Below are positions 24,527-33,339 of a stretch of DNA of 64,000 bases, in pieces. Origin of the DNA: HGM04593 sp045654645 (GTDB lineage Bacteria; Bacteroidota; Bacteroidia; Bacteroidales; Bacteroidaceae); contig JAZONR010000023.1 of the NCBI GenBank assembly GCA_045654645.1, forward strand, positions 1-64,000, written 5' to 3'. The translations under genes were made by a program, and so were the position numbers. A model generated the notes under the pieces. The model had not been told where the DNA came from. It did not search any database and saw only the letters and a list, made by a program, of their open reading frames with translations. The stretch's first letter is position 1, and each line of letters starts with the position of its first letter.

Positions 24527-25807
24527 TTAGAAGTCGTAGCGTGCCGAGAGATTTATTCTGTTGGCATTATAGGTGATGTCATTGAAATCCATTCTCCAAC
24601 CGTGGAGATACTCAATGCCAAGCTGCATATTCTCTGTTATATTATAGAAGAAATTGGCTGCCAGATACTGGCCTTTCCTGTAGGCCTCGGGATGAAGTTT
24701 ATCATATCCTTTGCGAGAGCGGAGCACTGTCTGGCTGAATGTTGCAGAAGCAAAGCAACGCTTACTGAAATTATACTGCACGCCTGCATACCAAGACTCA
24801 CTTGCAAGCATCATTGCCTTGCCGGGAGATGTTGGGTCGGGGACAACATCAACACCCACATTAGAGATATTGTTCACCAAAGAGCCTATACCCTCGCCCA
24901 CGGTAAACTGTCCCATAAGCTGCACAGGACCCATTGTTGCGAGCATACTTGCCTGGGCGCCCCAGCCCACCCTGTCGCTCTCACCATTGGTGAGCTTATC
25001 AGTAAAAGAGATATCACGCATTATAGCTCCCAAACGGATGTGATTGTTTATATTATTATTAAGGTTGTACTGCACATAAATTGGCACATCAGGTACACGC
25101 TGCGCACCAACGGAAACAGTCTCATTGCCACTACCATTCACATCGGGTGCCTCAAGGGCAACACCCATCGAAAGGCCAAAATCGAAACCATAACGCAACA
25201 ACACCTGAGTGGTGCGATAGAATGTCATACCGCAAGGACCGCCATAATCAATAGTTACAGGCACTGCAGCCAAGTCCATAAATGAGCCCACCGAATAACC
25301 AATTTTCAAATACTTGGTGCTCATATAGGCATTTTGCAACTCAAGCCCCAAGCCGCTTCCGCGCCAGTTGGCCGATGTAAACACCTCAAAATCGCCCAAA
25401 ATGCGGCTTGTACCAACCAACTTAAGAAAAAGCGTAGAGTTGGTCAAGTCCATTCTATACTGACTCGACGCACCGCTGCGCTGAATTGCTGATGGCAAGA
25501 AATCGACATTATCCACAGCCTTATCGAAATCGTACTCGATTTTTGTCTGCAGATAACCACCGATACCAAGCCCCCACTTACCCTCCTGGTCCACAAGCAC
25601 AAAACGAGGTGCGCGCGGGTCATTGTGATAGCCACTTTGAGTGTTCTGGAAAATCTCCACCACATCGGGTGCCTCATTAACCGTTTCACTAATACAGATC
25701 ATTGGCGTAACATCATCGGGAATTTCCACCCAGCGCTGCGCACTTACTGTAACGGTTGCCGGCAACAACAGTGCCGACAACAAAGAAATCTTCATAACTC
25801 TTTTCAT
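24527..25807 (-). CDS. Outer-membrane porin (DcaP/OprP-like beta-barrel)
   Basis: This 426-residue protein has a signal peptide (cleaved after VSAQ) and an N-terminal segment of about 60 residues. A barrel then begins GLGIGGYLQTKIEYDFD and ends INLSARYDF with the terminal Phe typical of outer-membrane proteins. Alternating aromatic strands such as FEVFTSANWRG and CFASATFSQTVL fit a 16-18-stranded porin. The substrate is unknown. The PiT transporter gene just downstream on the same strand makes an anion such as phosphate conceivable, but a terminator separates the two. It diverges from an AraC regulator, which may control it. Confidence 0.75.
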   Translation of the reverse strand: MKRVMKISLLSALLLPATVTVSAQRWVEIPDDVTPMICISETVNEAPDVVEIFQNTQSGYHNDPRAPRFVLVDQEGKWGLGIGGYLQTKIEYDFDKAVDNVDFLPSAIQRSGASSQYRMDLTNSTLFLKLVGTSRILGDFEVFTSANWRGSGLGLELQNAYMSTKYLKIGYSVGSFMDLAAVPVTIDYGGPCGMTFYRTTQVLLRYGFDFGLSMGVALEAPDVNGSGNETVSVGAQRVPDVPIYVQYNLNNNINNHIRLGAIMRDISFTDKLTNGESDRVGWGAQASMLATMGPVQLMGQFTVGEGIGSLVNNISNVGVDVVPDPTSPGKAMMLASESWYAGVQYNFSKRCFASATFSQTVLRSRKGYDKLHPEAYRKGQYLAANFFYNITENMQLGIEYLHGWRMDFNDITYNANRINLSARYDF

Positions 25808-26048
25808 AACTGGTCAATTTTATATGAATACAGTCATTACAACACCGCATCTTCTTTTTTGTTTTGTAAAAAAGAGAGTCATAACTCCAATATTTTCGAC
25901 AGACACACTCCAAACAATCTGCTTTAAGCGCAAAATGTTGTCCATTTCACAACAAATACCACATTTTACAAAAAAAATGCCACACATATAAAAAATATCA
26001 CTTTCTTTGCAAAAAGGGGTTCCCCACCCCATTGCAAATGCCTATATA
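25808..26048. promoter_or_regulatory. Divergent regulatory region between the porin and AraC genes
   Basis: The 241-base gap is AT-rich. It holds an inverted repeat GTTGT-N7-ACAAC (25937-25953) and a weak plus-strand -7 box TTTCTTTG (26002-26009) for the AraC gene. The repeat is a reasonable operator candidate, but its two half-sites are short. Confidence 0.4.
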
Positions 26049-26969
26049 ATGCTTATGAAAGAAGAGACTGCCACTGTTAATAAGAAAGTCGAACATTTCA
26101 AATATTTGAAGGTTTCGCCACGCGATGAGCTTTGGGGCCTTGCCGTTACAACAGCCGGTTTCCAACACGTTCAACAGGGAGAGGTATATCCCCTTTCATC
26201 ACACCCTGACGGCTACAACTTCCCCGAGAACAAACGACGCATCTTGAATGAATATCAACTTGTTTACATAACACGCGGAACAGGATATTTCGAGAGCGCC
26301 TCTTGTTCAAGAACAAAGATTGAAGCCGGAATGATATTCATTCTCTTTCCAGGCGAGTGGCACACCTTTGCCCCCGACCCCTCCACCGGTTGGGACGACC
26401 ATTGGCTGGGTTTCAACGGCAGTTTTATGGACAACAAGATACGCAACGGCTTCTTCACGTTCAAGAACTGCGTGTTCAAGGTGGGCATAGATGAAGCTAT
26501 CATAGACACGTATCACCGCATTTTCGACATAATAGCCAATGAGAAGAAGGGTATGCAGCAACTGGCGGCAAGCCTCACAATCTCCCTCATAGGACGCCTC
26601 TATTACGAAGGACTAAACCACACGCTTGGCGACACATATATAACACGCATCATAAACCAAGCCAAGGTGATACTGAAGGAGGACATACAAGGCAGCAAGT
26701 CGCTTGAACAGATTGCCGCCAGTCTCGATATAAGCTACTCGCTCTTCCGCCGCGAGTTCAAAAACAAATGCGGCATCTCCCCGGGACAATACCGCCAGGA
26801 GATAAAACTCGCAAGGGCAAAGGAGCTGCTCAACTCCACCAATATGAGCATTGCAGAGATATCGGCAACACTGAATTTCGAATGTATAGGACAATTTTCC
26901 ACATTCTTTAGAAAAAAAGCGGGCATTCCACCGCTCGAGTTTCGCAAACGCGGGACTAAAAATCTCTAA
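26049..26969 (+). CDS. AraC-family transcriptional regulator
   Basis: This protein of about 306 residues has an N-terminal cupin-type sensing domain (RGTGYFESASCSRTKIEAGMIFILFPGEWHTFAPD) and a C-terminal double helix-turn-helix (SLEQIAASLDISYSLFRREFKNKCGISPGQYRQEIKLARAKELL, then SIAEISATLNFECIGQFSTFFRKKAG). Sugars are common ligands for this layout. The start is either 26049 or 26055 (MKEETATVNK). An in-frame TTG at 26007 overlaps the promoter and is rejected. It diverges from the porin gene, its most obvious target. Confidence 0.88.
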   Translation: MLMKEETATVNKKVEHFKYLKVSPRDELWGLAVTTAGFQHVQQGEVYPLSSHPDGYNFPENKRRILNEYQLVYITRGTGYFESASCSRTKIEAGMIFILFPGEWHTFAPDPSTGWDDHWLGFNGSFMDNKIRNGFFTFKNCVFKVGIDEAIIDTYHRIFDIIANEKKGMQQLAASLTISLIGRLYYEGLNHTLGDTYITRIINQAKVILKEDIQGSKSLEQIAASLDISYSLFRREFKNKCGISPGQYRQEIKLARAKELLNSTNMSIAEISATLNFECIGQFSTFFRKKAGIPPLEFRKRGTKNL

Positions 26970-27071
26970 ATCCTGTTAATAGTTGCCAAGAACAGCGTCG
27001 CATATTTGTTTAATACGTAAGTATTCACCAAATTGCGACGCATTTAAATTAATCACATAAACAACTGCTAT

Positions 27072-27785
27072 ATGAAAAGAGGTATAATAGCCGCAGCCAT
27101 TGCTGCAATAATAACCATAGGCACACCATTGGAGAGCCTTGCCCAGGAAGTAATACAACCTTTCATAAGAATAAGCACCACGGTGCAAAAAGAGGTTACC
27201 CCCAACGAAATATATCTGCGCATAACCATCAACGAGAAGGACTACAAGGGAAAGAAGACGCTTGAGCAGATGCAGGAAGCACTCATTGGTGCACTGAAGA
27301 TAAACCGCATAGACATTCCCGAATGTCTCTCACTCAATTATATGGGCAGCGAGATAGAGTACAAATCCTTCTCAAGAAGCATCAAGCCCAAAAGCGAAGC
27401 CACATACACACTGAAACTGCACGACGCCGCCACAATGCAGAGCGTCATTGCCGAGTTGGAAAAGCGACAGATATCAAACATAGAACTTGCCGGCACAAAG
27501 TTCACCAACGAGCAGGGCATAAAGGGCGAACTGGGAACAATGGCAATGCAGCAGGCAAAAGCAGAGGCACAGCAGCTCGCCGGTGCCATAGGACAGGAGA
27601 TAGGCAAGGCATTGAGCATCAGCTCATACCTGAACAGCAACCAGATACAACCAAGATTGTACAAGGCGCGCAATGCAGTGGAGAGCGAAGATGCAGCACT
27701 TATGAGCAGCAGCGTGGCTCCAACCATAAGCATTGGCAAAATAACTTATAATTTCACAGTGGAGGTGCGCTTTGAACTGAAATAA
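27072..27785 (+). CDS. SIMPL-domain (DUF541) secreted protein
   Basis: This 237-residue protein has a signal peptide cleaved after SLAQ and then one SIMPL domain. Family features are the start FIRISTTVQKEVTPNEIYLRITINEK, the central EYKSFSRSIKPKSEATYTLKL, and the C-terminal ISIGKITYNFTVEVRFEL. Related proteins are periplasmic or outer-membrane and form ring-like oligomers; several are linked to stress resistance, but no enzyme activity is established. No lipobox is present. A DoxX gene follows 66 bases later on the same strand. Confidence 0.85.
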   Translation: MKRGIIAAAIAAIITIGTPLESLAQEVIQPFIRISTTVQKEVTPNEIYLRITINEKDYKGKKTLEQMQEALIGALKINRIDIPECLSLNYMGSEIEYKSFSRSIKPKSEATYTLKLHDAATMQSVIAELEKRQISNIELAGTKFTNEQGIKGELGTMAMQQAKAEAQQLAGAIGQEIGKALSISSYLNSNQIQPRLYKARNAVESEDAALMSSSVAPTISIGKITYNFTVEVRFELK

Positions 27786-27812
27786 AAAAGGGCATTGGTT
27801 CCCGAACAAAAG

Positions 27813-27853
27813 ATAATATGCGGTGTTTCTTAAAAAAAGACACCGCATATTAT
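27813..27853 (+). promoter_or_regulatory. Inverted repeat over the doxX start codon
   Basis: Two 14-base perfect arms (ATAATATGCGGTGT at 27813-27826 and its complement at 27840-27853) enclose a 13-base A-rich loop. The right arm includes the first two bases of the doxX ATG at 27852. No U run follows on the plus strand, so it is not a normal terminator. In the mRNA it would bury the initiation region. Confidence 0.55.
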
Positions 27854-28292
27854 GTACAAGAACAATTTCGCAAAATTTCTGTTCCACGAGCCCGACTCAA
27901 CCTCGGGCAAGTCGATAGTGCTACTATTCGCACGCATCATTTTCGGCTTCCTGTTCCTCACCCACGGCATAGCCAAATGGGAAACATTCGCCGACTCCCC
28001 CGCCCTGTTCCCCAACCCCCTGGGGCTTGGCAGCATTCTTTCATTTTGGCTTGTTCTTTTCGCCGAGGTGTTCTGCTCAATAGGCTTTATGCTGGGCTCA
28101 CTATTCCGTCTGTGCCTGATTCCAATGATATTCACCCTGTGCATAGCCTTTTTCATCATTCACAGCGGCGACCCACTCTCGGCAAAGGAGCCGGCACTGA
28201 TGTATCTCACAATATTCTGCCTACTCTACATCACCGGCCCGGGGAAATACTCCATTGACGCCATACTCAAAGAGATGGCAATAAAAAATTAG
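27852..28292 (+). CDS. DoxX-family membrane protein
   Basis: This 146-residue protein has four predicted membrane helices, with the DoxX pattern LLFARIIFGFLFLTHGIAKW near the N terminus and a following GFMLGSLFRLCLIPMIFTLCIAFFIIH. DoxX proteins are small quinone-pathway or redox-associated membrane proteins; in mycobacteria one works with superoxide dismutase. The substrate is unknown here. The start codon lies in an inverted repeat. It is probably cotranscribed with the SIMPL gene, both of which could serve an envelope stress response. Confidence 0.85.
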   Translation: MYKNNFAKFLFHEPDSTSGKSIVLLFARIIFGFLFLTHGIAKWETFADSPALFPNPLGLGSILSFWLVLFAEVFCSIGFMLGSLFRLCLIPMIFTLCIAFFIIHSGDPLSAKEPALMYLTIFCLLYITGPGKYSIDAILKEMAIKN

Positions 28293-28333
28293 CGACACAA
28301 AAACAGCCCGCTGTTTCGCACAGCAGGCACAAA

Positions 28334-28366
28334 AAAACATAGCCGGTCCCATTTACAGGACCGGCT
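28334..28366 (-). terminator. Terminator of the sigma-54 activator/lptE/secG operon
   Basis: A 9-base-pair stem AGCCGGTCC/GGACCGGCT (28341-28349 with 28358-28366) is followed on the minus strand by seven U. A second, imperfect hairpin at 28305-28328 follows with its own short U run and may act as a backup. Confidence 0.8.
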
Positions 28367-28387
28367 GTCTATTATCTGTCTAATGAA

Positions 28388-28702
28388 TTAGTTTTCAGCG
28401 GGGAAAGAGGGCACGTCTCCATTGGCTGCGCCGGTGTTGTCTTCAAGTTCAAAGAGCTGCTCTGTTACAGTCTCCTTGTCCGATGCAATTGAATGTGCTG
28501 CAAGAATACTGAACACAACCATCATTGCCGCAATTGTCCAAGTAGCCTTCTCCAAGAAATCAGCAGTCTTTCTAACACCCATAATTTGGTTTGAAGATGC
28601 AAAACCCGACGCAAGACCGCCGCCCTTTGAGTTCTGAATCAAAACAATCAAACACATCAGCACTGAAGCCAAAACAATCAGTAGTACAAAAAACCCAAAC
28701 AT
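28388..28702 (-). CDS. secG: Preprotein translocase subunit SecG
   Basis: This 104-residue protein has two membrane helices, the SecG motif LIQNSKGGGLASGF between them, and an acidic C-terminal tail common in Bacteroidetes. It assists SecYE in protein export across the inner membrane. It begins one base after the stop of the upstream TPR-like gene and ends the operon. Confidence 0.93.
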   Translation of the reverse strand: MFGFFVLLIVLASVLMCLIVLIQNSKGGGLASGFASSNQIMGVRKTADFLEKATWTIAAMMVVFSILAAHSIASDKETVTEQLFELEDNTGAANGDVPSFPAEN

Positions 28703-28703
28703 A

Positions 28704-29423
28704 TTATTCTTTTTTTGTATGTTTTATTATTATTTCTAAAAATCTTATTTGGTCTGCAAAGTAACGATTTTTATTTGGAAATTCCAAATATAATCGTTTA
28801 ATAATTTCGAGCGCCTTGTCATATTTGCCTTGCTTTATATAAATATTAGCAAGCGTTTCGGTGAAGAACGACGGCTCTGATGCCGCAACCGCAGTGCGCA
28901 CCTCCACTGTTTCAGGCGCAGCGTGAGGCGCCTCGGTGCGCAAATCTATGGAAATCCTCTCATTGTCCCCGGAGAGAAAATCATCTATCAGATGCTGCCC
29001 GCGCATTTCGGGCACACTGTTTTTCTCATCGGCAAGCGGTTTCAAATAGGCCGACACATAATCTATGGCAGCAGCTCCCTCGGCCTCGAGCGAGAAGCTG
29101 TCGGCCGGCAAAGTCCCCAAAAAGGCATCTATGAGCGACATTGTCCTGTCTACAGGAATATCTGACGGAGCCTCTTCTATGGCAGAGACTGTACCATATC
29201 CCGCCATAAGCTCGAACAGAGGCCAACGACTCTTCAAATAGAGCGCAGCCTTGCGCATCTCCTTACCAAAATCCATATCGTGCAACAGATAGAGATTCTT
29301 TAGCATAAGCAGACGCGCCACGTCAAAATAGGGGTACTTGCCCACTATCATACGCAACTCATAAAGCGTAGAACGATTCAGCATCTCGGGATGCTGTATG
29401 TAGGTTGAAAGATTTTCCATCAA
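28704..29423 (-). CDS. TPR-like helical protein of unknown function
   Basis: This 239-residue cytosolic protein has an N-terminal helical part (STLYELRMIVGKYPYFDVARLLMLKNLYLLHDMDF), a polar middle, and a clear C-terminal tetratricopeptide repeat (ETLANIYIKQGKYDKALEIIKRLYLEFPNKN). It lacks a signal peptide. I recognise it as the conserved hypothetical protein found between lptE and secG in Bacteroidales. Its position suggests a link to envelope or export, but no specific role. It starts seven bases after lptE; Met2 is an equal start candidate. Confidence 0.75.
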   Translation of the reverse strand: MMENLSTYIQHPEMLNRSTLYELRMIVGKYPYFDVARLLMLKNLYLLHDMDFGKEMRKAALYLKSRWPLFELMAGYGTVSAIEEAPSDIPVDRTMSLIDAFLGTLPADSFSLEAEGAAAIDYVSAYLKPLADEKNSVPEMRGQHLIDDFLSGDNERISIDLRTEAPHAAPETVEVRTAVAASEPSFFTETLANIYIKQGKYDKALEIIKRLYLEFPNKNRYFADQIRFLEIIIKHTKKE

Positions 29424-29430
29424 TTATATA

Positions 29431-29958
29431 TTACCAGTTTGCCACAGCAGCGTTGAATATTGCATCAACAATCTCATCTATCATCTGTGTAACCAAATCC
29501 TCCTGCACCGAATCGAGCGACTGGGTAGCATCAAAATCGCGTGTTGCGCTGAACTGGCGTTCAAAATCCTCATCGTGATTTGTATTATTGGCAAAACGCA
29601 CATTCACAGTCATCTTCAGCTGCACCATTGACGAATAGCCGTCGGCCGAGATTGACTTGTTGAACTGGTCATAGGATGTAATTTCACCTGCAAGCTGCAA
29701 ATCACCCCCGCGCGACACCTGCTGCAGCTTGGTTTGCTGCACAAACCTATCGCTGAGTGCATCGTTGAACATTGTTGCCATCGGGCCCCACTGATAGGCA
29801 GCACGGTTTTGAAAAGTCTCGAGAGAGATGGTCTTCACCTTGGTATAGTCAATTGATGCACCTGTAAACTTGTAGCTCACAGTGCAACCAACAAGCAGCA
29901 GCGCAACAAGCAACAGCACTGTCGCCGTCATTTTCTTTACAAAATCATTCAATGCCAT
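29431..29958 (-). CDS. lptE: LPS-assembly lipoprotein LptE
   Basis: This 175-residue lipoprotein has the lipobox LVGC (Cys25) and the Bacteroidetes LptE pattern: VSYKFTGASIDYTKVKTISLETFQNRA, LSDRFVQQTKLQQV, and a C-terminal helix ending in IVDAIFNAAVANW. It should plug the LptD barrel, which is encoded in this window at 56.9-59.6 kb. The gene overlaps the end of the sigma-54 activator gene by 14 bases, so the two are translationally linked. Confidence 0.88.
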   Translation of the reverse strand: MALNDFVKKMTATVLLLVALLLVGCTVSYKFTGASIDYTKVKTISLETFQNRAAYQWGPMATMFNDALSDRFVQQTKLQQVSRGGDLQLAGEITSYDQFNKSISADGYSSMVQLKMTVNVRFANNTNHDEDFERQFSATRDFDATQSLDSVQEDLVTQMIDEIVDAIFNAAVANW

Positions 29959-31174
29959 ACTCCTTTATTTTCCTGTACAACGTACGTTCCGATATATTAA
30001 GCTCCTTGGCCGCATTCCTGCGCTTGCCACGATTCCTCTCCAACGCAAGCAGGATGGTTTTTTTCTCCACATCATCGAGCGAAAGCGCCTCCTCTACATA
30101 CTCATCAACCAAATGCTCCACCGGCTCATAGTGCACCTTTGTCGATTGCAGTTGATAGGGAGCCGATATCTGTCCCTGCGCAACCGGCACCTCGGCAGCC
30201 TCGGCATAATAGGGAACATCGGACTTTACACTGCTCTGCGCCGCACGCAGGCCCTCGATCTGCTGTTTAAGGTCAGTGATGTCGCGACGCATATCAAACA
30301 AAACACTATAGAGAATCTCACGCTCGCTCTCAAAAGTCTTGTGCTCCGAGGAGTGCCCTGCAAACATCGGCAAATTGCTCTTCATTGGCTGCGGCAGGTA
30401 GTGAGAGAGCACATCGGCTGTAACCTCGCGGTTCAATTCAAGAATAGACATCTGCTCGGCTACATTTTTGAGCTGGCGTATATTACCCGGCCACGAATAG
30501 GCCACAAGAACCCTTTTTGCTGCATCATCAAGTTGCACCTTTGGAACATTATACTTTGCAGCAAAGTCCATTGAGAACTTCTTGAACAAAAGCACCACAT
30601 CATCACCACGCTTGCGCAGCGGCGGCACCGAGATGGGTATGGTGCTGAGCCTGTAGTAAAGGTCTTCCCTGAAACGTCCCTCTGCTATAGCCTGGGGCAA
30701 ATCGACATTCGTTGCGCAGACAATGCGCACATCGGTCTTCTCCACATCGGATGAGCCCACGCGCAGATACTCGCCATTCTCCAGGACACGCAGCAAACGC
30801 GCCTGTGTTGCCAAGGGGAGCTCCGCAACTTCATCAAGAAAAATAGTTCCGCCATCGGCCTCGCTAAAATAGCCTTTGCGCTCATTAACGGCACCGGTGA
30901 AGGCGCCTTTCACGTGGCCAAAGAGCTCTGAATCGATGGTACCCTCGGGTATTGCACCACAGTTCACTGCAATATACTTTCCGTGCTTGCGCACGCTGTT
31001 AGTGTGTATAATTTTAGGAAAGAACTCCTTGCCGGCACCGCTCTCGCCCGTAATGAGCACAGACAGGTCGGTCTTTGCCACCTGCATTGCAGTGTCAATA
31101 GCTCTCAGCAACGCCGGGTCATTACCAATGATACCGAACTGCTGTTTCGTTCTTTGAACATCCTCCAAATTCAT
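29945..31174 (-). CDS. Sigma-54-dependent transcriptional activator without a receiver domain
   Basis: This 409-residue protein starts almost directly with its AAA+ domain: Walker A GESGAGKE (43-50), the sigma-54 contact motif GAFTGA (90-95), Walker B GGTIFLDEV, and the arginine-finger region. A linker follows with a predicted coiled stretch (LFDMRRDITDLKQQIEGL), and the protein ends in a Fis-type helix-turn-helix (GKRRNAAKELNISERTLYRKIKEYG). It opens sigma-54 promoters by ATP hydrolysis. With no receiver, GAF or PAS domain, its input is unknown. It leads an operon with lptE, a TPR-like gene and secG. Confidence 0.9.
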   Translation of the reverse strand: MNLEDVQRTKQQFGIIGNDPALLRAIDTAMQVAKTDLSVLITGESGAGKEFFPKIIHTNSVRKHGKYIAVNCGAIPEGTIDSELFGHVKGAFTGAVNERKGYFSEADGGTIFLDEVAELPLATQARLLRVLENGEYLRVGSSDVEKTDVRIVCATNVDLPQAIAEGRFREDLYYRLSTIPISVPPLRKRGDDVVLLFKKFSMDFAAKYNVPKVQLDDAAKRVLVAYSWPGNIRQLKNVAEQMSILELNREVTADVLSHYLPQPMKSNLPMFAGHSSEHKTFESEREILYSVLFDMRRDITDLKQQIEGLRAAQSSVKSDVPYYAEAAEVPVAQGQISAPYQLQSTKVHYEPVEHLVDEYVEEALSLDDVEKKTILLALERNRGKRRNAAKELNISERTLYRKIKEYGIE

Positions 31175-31182
31175 ATAAATAC

Positions 31183-31240
31183 AATTTTGCTGCCAAAATT
31201 ACTTATTTATTATCAAAAACAAGCAATTTTGGCAGCAAAA
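31183..31240. repeat. 17-base inverted repeat spanning the sigma-54 activator promoter
   Basis: Perfect arms ATTTTGCTGCCAAAATT (31183-31199) and its complement (31224-31240) are separated by 24 bases. The minus-strand -7 box TAATTTTG (31193-31200) overlaps the downstream arm, nine bases before the ATG. The same arm also reads TTGGCAGCAAAATTGT, close to the sigma-54 -24/-12 pattern (TGGCA-N7-TTGC) except for T in place of the final C. It looks like an autoregulatory operator, or a hairpin in DNA or RNA. Confidence 0.55.
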
Positions 31241-31294
31241 TAAACGCTAAGCCATTTTAATTGATGTAATGGTAAACGCCAACTCCACCCAAAA

Positions 31295-33142
31295 TCAGAA
31301 GGGGAAAAGCAGCGGCAGCACCAAAATCATCACAATGCCAAGAATGAGTTGCAACGGAAGTCCCACCTTTATATAATCGGCAAAGGTATACTGTCCGGCC
31401 GGCTTCACAAGCGCATTGGGTGGTGTTGAGAAGGGTGAAGCAAAACAGAGACTCGCACCCAAAGTAACCGCAAAAAGCATTGGCACAGGGCTAACACCCA
31501 TCGATTGCGCACAACTCATTGCCATAGGAGCCATAAGAATAGCAGTGGCAGTGTTGCTTATGAACATTGTCAGGAAAGAGGTGGTAAAATAGACCGCAGC
31601 CAAAAGAACTATCGGGTTAAAACCACCGAGCGATGTTACCAAAGATTGTGATATCCACTCCGACACACCTGTTTTCTGCAACGCAGTAGACATTGGCATC
31701 ATAGCTGCAATGAGCACAATACTTTCCCAATTTATAGTCTTGTAGGCAGCCTCAACATTCCTGAAACAGCCCGTGAGCACCATAAGCAAACCCGCAATCA
31801 TAACCGCTGTTACCGGCTTGATGGGAATGAAGTCGAACACCATAACGGCAATCATCGCAAGCATTATCACGGCAGCCACAGGAGCCTTGTAGTCGAGCGT
31901 TACCTTTGCAGCCTCCTCAAGAGGACGGCCAAGCACAATCCACTCACCATTCTCGTTCTCGAGATTGGCAATATTACTCCAGGTACCCTGTACAAGCAGA
32001 ATATCGCCACTGTGTATCGATACATCAGCAATATTTTGCAGAATATATTTATTCTTGCGACAAATACCAAGCACGCTCACATTGTATTTGGTGCGGAAGC
32101 CAACCTCCTTTATACTCTTGTTTATAAGTGAAGATGATGGGAGCAACACTATCTCGGCCACACCAATGTCATAGAAATCGAGACCTTTGCCACCGTCATT
32201 CTCGGGCATCAGTTCCAGTCTGTAGTCGGCCACAAACTTATCCACCGACTCACCTGTTCCCGAGATATAAAGAATATCATCGACACGCAGAACGGTATCG
32301 GGGTCGGCGGCCTGCTGAACCACATTTTTCTTCAGCAAATTACGCTGTCCTCTCTCTATGTGGCGCACCTCAATGATATTGAGGCCATACTCTTTTCTGA
32401 TATCAAGCTCACCAATCAGCTTTCCGGCAGCTAACGAGCTTTGATTTACCTGTACTCGATAGAGATTGCTTGATATACCATACTCCTTCACAAGCTGCTT
32501 CAGTGATTTTCCACTGCTGGCACTGGCACCGGTTAAAGCACCCGGCTTTGAAAGATACTTTTTGCTCAATGGCAAAAGCAGTATAGTACCCACCACCGCA
32601 CAGATGAGACCCACCGGCAAGAATGTGAAGAAGCCCAAACCATCATAGCCATTCTTTATCAGCTCCTCGTTTATCACAAGGTTGGGAGGTGTACCAATGA
32701 GAGTCATCATACCACTCATACTGCTGGCAAAGGCCAATGGCATAAGCAAGCGGCTGGGATTCATCTTCATACTCATTGCCATACTCACCACAATGGGTAT
32801 CATAATAGCCACTGTACCGGTGTTGCTCACAAAAGCACCCATAAACGAAGTAACAGCCATCACCAGCACAAACAGGCGTGTTTCACTGTTCCCGGCAAGA
32901 CGCATCAGTTTTGAGCTTATCATCTTGGCAAGGCCGGTCTGGAATATGGCACCACCAACCACAAAAAGGCCCACCATCATTATTATCACAGTGCTTGAAA
33001 AGCCCGAAAGAGCCTCCTCGGGAGTGAGGATACCAAGCACAATGAGCGACACAAGGGCACACAGAGCAACAATGTCGGAACGTATTTTTCCTGTAATGAA
33101 AAACACCATTGTCAAAAGAAGTACAACAAGAGTTTCTATCAT
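31295..33142 (-). CDS. SLC13/DASS-family anion transporter with two TrkA-C (RCK_C) domains
   Basis: This 615-residue protein has about ten membrane helices. Its first half includes LMPLAFASSMSGMMTLIGTPPNLVINEELI and its second half the matching SNTATAILMAPMAMSC, the paired motifs of the DASS/CitT fold. The cytoplasmic insert (about 205-410) holds two TrkA-C-like domains (GKLIGELDIRKEYGLNIIEVRH and NKSIKEVGFRTKYNVSVLGICR). This layout is typical of bacterial sulfate or dicarboxylate transporters of the SLC13 group. The substrate cannot be decided. It has its own promoter upstream. Confidence 0.87.
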   Translation of the reverse strand: MIETLVVLLLTMVFFITGKIRSDIVALCALVSLIVLGILTPEEALSGFSSTVIIMMVGLFVVGGAIFQTGLAKMISSKLMRLAGNSETRLFVLVMAVTSFMGAFVSNTGTVAIMIPIVVSMAMSMKMNPSRLLMPLAFASSMSGMMTLIGTPPNLVINEELIKNGYDGLGFFTFLPVGLICAVVGTILLLPLSKKYLSKPGALTGASASSGKSLKQLVKEYGISSNLYRVQVNQSSLAAGKLIGELDIRKEYGLNIIEVRHIERGQRNLLKKNVVQQAADPDTVLRVDDILYISGTGESVDKFVADYRLELMPENDGGKGLDFYDIGVAEIVLLPSSSLINKSIKEVGFRTKYNVSVLGICRKNKYILQNIADVSIHSGDILLVQGTWSNIANLENENGEWIVLGRPLEEAAKVTLDYKAPVAAVIMLAMIAVMVFDFIPIKPVTAVMIAGLLMVLTGCFRNVEAAYKTINWESIVLIAAMMPMSTALQKTGVSEWISQSLVTSLGGFNPIVLLAAVYFTTSFLTMFISNTATAILMAPMAMSCAQSMGVSPVPMLFAVTLGASLCFASPFSTPPNALVKPAGQYTFADYIKVGLPLQLILGIVMILVLPLLFPF

Positions 33143-33164
33143 AAAAACATAAAATTAATGAGTA

Positions 33165-33196
33165 CAAAGATATTTAATTCTGCCATAAATGACAAA
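33165..33196 (-). promoter_or_regulatory. Promoter of the SLC13 transporter
   Basis: The minus strand has TTTG (33193-33196), a 20-base spacer and TATCTTTG (33165-33172), a full match to the -7 consensus. The leader is about 20 bases. Confidence 0.8.
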
Positions 33197-33339
33197 CCGA
33201 GAGCCGCATTTTCTCGAGGCATCGATATTTATAGCGAACTTTTGCTTTTTTTATATGGAAAAACTACGTTTTTATCGCGCATTTTAAGTAAATTCGCATC
33301 TGTTTTAAAGGAGCAAAACCGCTAACAGTTGTAAAGCAT

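Noticed and set aside
28305..28328. Independent terminator for doxX
   Set aside because: The stem has a mismatch and no U run on the plus strand; it fits better as a second stop for the minus-strand operon.
31174..31199. True sigma-54 promoter for the activator gene
   Set aside because: The -12 element ends GT instead of GC and would place the transcript start inside the ATG, so I keep it only as a resemblance.
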